From assembly GCA_002338445.1 (NCBI GenBank), contig DDII01000081.1, positions 1 to 7,797 on the forward strand: 7,797 nucleotides of DNA, written 5' to 3'. The translations under genes were made by a program, and so were the position numbers. Shown here one piece after another: positions 5,587 through 7,797 of this stretch. The first letter of the stretch is position 1. The number at the start of each line of letters is the position of its first letter. The notes beneath the pieces are model-generated. The model worked only from the letters and a program-made list of their open reading frames with translations. It was not told where the DNA came from and ran no database searches. This stretch comes from Cellvibrionales bacterium UBA1854. Lineage in GTDB: Bacteria; Pseudomonadota; Gammaproteobacteria; Pseudomonadales; Porticoccaceae.

Positions 5587-5908
5587 CCTTGCTGACGAAG
5601 TCCATGCAAACTGTTTCGGTCTCGGGATTTCCAACACTTAATCGATAGTGTGATAAGACTTTCATTTATGAGTGCATTAGAAGTCCTTTATACTCTATAT
5701 TAGAGATACTTCTTACTCACGTTATTTTTCTTTTTAAGAAAGCACGTATTTGCATTTTTTGATTATTAAAGGGTCAGCTCAGTAGTGAAATAAATTACCA
5801 TTACTATCTTTTGCTTAACATTTCATTGTTTTTATTACTATTTAGCAGTATCGTTTTTTATGATGTAGAATTGAGGTTTAATTATTAGCTTGTAATTCTT
5901 TGTTACTT
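5587..5908. other. AT-rich gap with a nested dyad
   Basis: No gene was found. At 5679-5713 there is a nested inverted repeat: outer arms AGAAGT/ACTTCT enclosing inner arms CTCTA/TAGAG around TAT. T-rich DNA follows after a few bases (ATTTTTCTTTTT, from about 5723), so the dyad might be a weak terminator for the metal cluster or a regulator site. The rest is AT-rich and probably contains the promoter of the next gene. Confidence 0.45.
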
Positions 5909-5920
5909 GGAGATTGAATC

Positions 5921-6205
5921 ATGCGGGATTATCTGGTTGTTCACACTTTCAAATCGGAGGAACTAAGGCAAAAACACTTCTCGGCAGTCGGTAAAATGTC
6001 ACAAGACGAAATTGCTGCTGGAATGAAAAATGAAAACGCCAGTTTACAAATGAATTGGAACAATGGTGAGAATGATATGGCGATGTTTTGCTGGTGGAAG
6101 GCGAAGTCACCAGACGCCATATTGGAAACGCTTGGAGACATGTCAGAGTCTTTTTACAATGATATTAGAGAGATGCCCAACATCATGGACATGTCTGATC
6201 GATGA
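5921..6205 (+). CDS. Conserved-looking small soluble protein, probable ferredoxin-like alpha/beta fold
   Basis: A 94-residue cytoplasmic protein without signal peptide or membrane segment. The order of elements is a first strand DYLVVHTF (3-10), a helix around 12-23, a short helix (SQDEIAAGMKNE), paired strands SLQMNWNN (41-48) and MAMFCWWKAKS (53-63), a helix PDAILETLGDM (64-74), and a Met-rich end. That order resembles small dimeric alpha/beta-barrel proteins such as the DUF4242 type, but the match is by layout only. Met, Cys and His residues are frequent; a metal role is possible given the upstream cluster but not shown. GGAG at 5909-5912 lies 8 bases before the ATG. It is separated from the metal cluster by more than 300 bases and so probably has its own promoter. 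The function is unknown. Confidence 0.75.
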   Translation: MRDYLVVHTFKSEELRQKHFSAVGKMSQDEIAAGMKNENASLQMNWNNGENDMAMFCWWKAKSPDAILETLGDMSESFYNDIREMPNIMDMSDR

Positions 6206-7208
6206 GAAATCGTCAGACTAAGTTCTCCATAATAACTTAAGGCTAAGGGTTTTTTTGTGAATATTCTGTCGCGGCTAACTTTGCTTAGGTACATTGGTTT
6301 CTTGGAGTGAACTCTAATTTAGTCGAGTGTTACTGCCATCAGTGGAGTGACAATATGTTTTATTTTTGAAGAACGCTTTATAACTCGATCACTTTGAATA
6401 CAAAGAACTTACTTTCATATTTTTTCCACCAATATTTAATAATTTGATGACCTTGGTTCTAGTCACTGAACATTTGCCGGATAATAAAGTTTGATTAATT
6501 ACGTTGTAAATGTCTCGTCAGATAAGGATCATTAAATTAAGTAAAAGTACTCTTGGTACAAAACGCATGAAAATTTGGAGTCAGCATTATAGAGGCACAC
6601 TAGGTAACGGTAATATTATTTTTATCGGTTTTGAGATGTTTTGACAGTAAAACTTCAATCTCTTTTGGATATATGGATAAGCACCTGAGGGGGATTTAAA
6701 CTAACGTAAGGTCTATATGCCTTGACTGATCAACGTTAAAAACATCTAAAAAAACGTAGGCTTTTAGATGTGTCACGGACTATTATGTTTGCTGCATTCG
6801 GCGTTGATTCAAATAAAAGCCGTGAACACGACTTTACAACCATTGCTCTAATAGTGAGCATTGTTCTTAGCAGATGTCAGAAGGATCTTCAAAAATCTGG
6901 ACTCTTTTTAATTGATTGCTATAGAAACTTACGAATAAAGATTGTAATGATAATGATTAGTATTAACATCTTTACGAAATATACTGGAGGCTGTCAAGAT
7001 AGTTGAAGACAACATGAAGCACACTAGCGTGGGAAAACTCGTAGCAGTTTCTCCAAATAATCGATTGTTGAAGTGTTATTGTTGTTATCAAACACACTTT
7101 ATGACTGGCAAGGTGTCGTTGAGAATGACCTGCGCAGAGGTGGAAGAATAAGCGATAATGTTAAGTGAGGTGATTAACAGACCTTTCTGTCACTGGACAG
7201 ACGACTTT
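6206..7208. other. One kilobase without a convincing gene
   Basis: Frames are short in both directions. The longest, from GTG 6770 to 7006, gives a product with no domain and no ribosome binding site. A T7 run at 6250-6256 follows weak stems (TAAGTT/AACTTA at 6219-6239; CTTA/TAAG just before the Ts) and may terminate the preceding gene. The notable element is the promoter-like box and hairpin at 6722-6770, listed separately. The stretch may hold a non-coding RNA, decayed genes, or simply spacer. Confidence 0.5.
6722..6770 (+). promoter_or_regulatory. Promoter-like sequence with a 9-bp inverted repeat on its -10
   Basis: TTGACT (6722-6727), 17 bases, then TCTAAA (6745-6750) gives a fair sigma-70 promoter (5/6 and 4/6 matches). 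The -10 lies inside the left arm of a perfect inverted repeat, CATCTAAAA (6743-6751) and TTTTAGATG (6762-6770), with a 10-base loop. This is either an operator over the -10 or a structure at the 5' end of a transcript. No clear gene follows. Confidence 0.35.
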
Positions 7209-7221
7209 GAGGGATCGAAAG

Positions 7222-7512
7222 TTGTTTATTAAGCTCGGGTCAAAAGGTTATCTCATGGATGCTTTTGTTGACGGCAATACTTACCAGCTAAAAATCATTG
7301 ATCCTATTACAGGAAAAGACCTGCTTCACTGGAGATTTGAAAATGAGTGTGCAGGTGATGGAGAAAGTAAACAGGTCCACGAGCTTTCCAAGCAGCTATT
7401 TATACTTTTAGCAAGGAATTTTGATAGCAACAGTGAATGTTTACTTAGCGCGGGATTAAGGTCTAACTGCGACAATGATTTTTTATCTTTGCCAAAACTC
7501 GCAAGTGGATAA
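7222..7512 (+). CDS. Unrecognised small soluble protein
   Basis: About 96 residues if started at TTG 7222, which has GAGGG (7209-7213) 8 bases upstream. The first ATG is at 7255 (with AAAAGG 7 bases upstream) and would remove the strand FIKLGSKGYL. An earlier TTG at 7207 has no ribosome binding site. The product has a beta-rich N-terminal part (MDAFVDGNTYQLKIIDPITGK, then LLHWRFE) followed by an amphipathic helix (VHELSKQLFILLARNF) and a Ser/Asn/Leu-rich tail. No signal peptide, membrane segment or known motif was seen. The coherent strand-turn-strand pattern argues that it is translated. It stands alone, 226 bases from the tRNA gene and after a long gap. Confidence 0.5.
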   Translation: MFIKLGSKGYLMDAFVDGNTYQLKIIDPITGKDLLHWRFENECAGDGESKQVHELSKQLFILLARNFDSNSECLLSAGLRSNCDNDFLSLPKLASG

Positions 7513-7738
7513 CTCTAAACCAACTTACGTTGATACGACTGCTCCTTAGTTGAACACGTAGGCAGGAGAGTAGGTCATGGCGAAGATAGACAGCTATTTG
7601 TAGTGAAGTTTGCGAGATTGATGTGTATGGAATTGTTTCATTAATGGAGACATACCTTTTCATTTGTCTGCTTTTTCAGAATAGTCTTGGTGGATTACTG
7701 TGTTAATTGAGGCTTAAAAAAGTTTGGGCTTACTAAGA

Positions 7739-7797
7739 TGGTGCCCAGGGGCGGAATCGAACCACCGACACGAGGATTTTCAGTCCACTGCTCTACC
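7739..7797 (-). tRNA. tRNA-Phe (GAA), 3' part, cut by the window edge
   Basis: On the minus strand the sequence gives the D-stem 3' arm (GAGC), an anticodon arm with loop CTGAAAA (anticodon GAA at 7781-7779), variable loop GTGTC, T stem GGTGG/CCGCC with loop TTCGATT, acceptor 3' strand CCTGGGC, discriminator A and an encoded CCA (7741-7739). The 5' part (acceptor 5' strand and most of the D arm) is outside the window. The anticodon stem GTGGA/TCCTC has one mismatch, U28 against U42, where related tRNA-Phe genes pair. It is either a natural variant, a decaying extra copy, or a base error. Confidence 0.93.

Noticed and set aside
5941..6141. Minus-strand frame opposite the 94-residue protein gene
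   Set aside because: It is a shadow frame; the plus strand has a good ribosome binding site and a coherent alpha/beta layout.
6567..6644. 25-codon ORF from ATG 6567
   Set aside because: It is short, has no ribosome binding site, and its product shows no pattern.
6770..7006. GTG-started 78-codon frame
   Set aside because: It starts inside the right arm of the inverted repeat, lacks a ribosome binding site and encodes no recognisable feature.
7463..7663. Minus-strand 66-codon frame near the tRNA
   Set aside because: It overlaps the better plus-strand ORF and shows no domain or start signal.
7690..7738. Terminator after the tRNA-Phe gene
   Set aside because: On the minus strand there is a T6 run, but the GGCTT/GGGCTT elements are direct, not inverted, so no stem forms.
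1..7797. Mobile element, CRISPR array or integron attC sites
   Set aside because: No transposase or integrase frames, no regularly spaced repeats, and no GTTRRRY/RYYYAAC pairs with proper spacing were found by eye. The tRNA 3' end is not duplicated within the window.

Overview
The window looks like an AT-rich chromosomal segment of a gammaproteobacterium, probably a marine or aquatic one. This is inferred from the tRNA-Phe sequence at the right edge, the Shine-Dalgarno sites and the kinds of genes present; no species-level marker is visible. It is a loose string of short genes separated by long AT-rich gaps, as in an accessory or slowly eroding region. No integrase, transposase, CRISPR array or phage gene was found.

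Layout. The window opens with the 3' end of a gene for a protein ending in a membrane helix (to 160), then an isoprenylcysteine-methyltransferase-like integral membrane protein (235-900). From 901 to about 2310 the coding content is uncertain: a hairpin that buries a strong ribosome binding site, a tiny ORF, a possible minus-strand three-helix membrane protein (1377-1760), and two small plus-strand genes for single-helix membrane proteins (1947-2078 and 2183-2308). Two minus-strand genes follow and may form an operon: an NADPH-dependent FMN reductase (2969-3580) and a membrane-anchored SNase-like protein whose active site appears degenerate (2311-2910). A perfect 14-bp palindrome upstream of the reductase is a candidate operator.

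The most informative part is a compact plus-strand cluster at 4180-5586 that looks like a metal (probably copper) handling operon. A -10 box runs into a CsoR-like inverted repeat (ATACCC-N5-GGGTAT). Then come an exported protein of a family typified by an RPISYPGG motif, an exported His-rich protein with a heavy-metal-associated (HMA) domain and CxxC motif, and a MerT-like membrane protein with a Cys-Cys pair in its first helix. The division of labour would be an envelope protein, a periplasmic metal carrier and an inner-membrane transporter; this is inference. In the first gene the start codon and signal-peptide-like segment lie in a different frame from the body. The two frames meet at a run of eight T that contains the -1 slippery heptamer T-TTT-TTC.

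The right part holds a conserved-looking 94-residue soluble protein (5921-6205), about 1 kb with no convincing gene, an unrecognised roughly 96-residue protein (7222-7512), and the 3' part of a minus-strand tRNA-Phe gene cut by the window edge.
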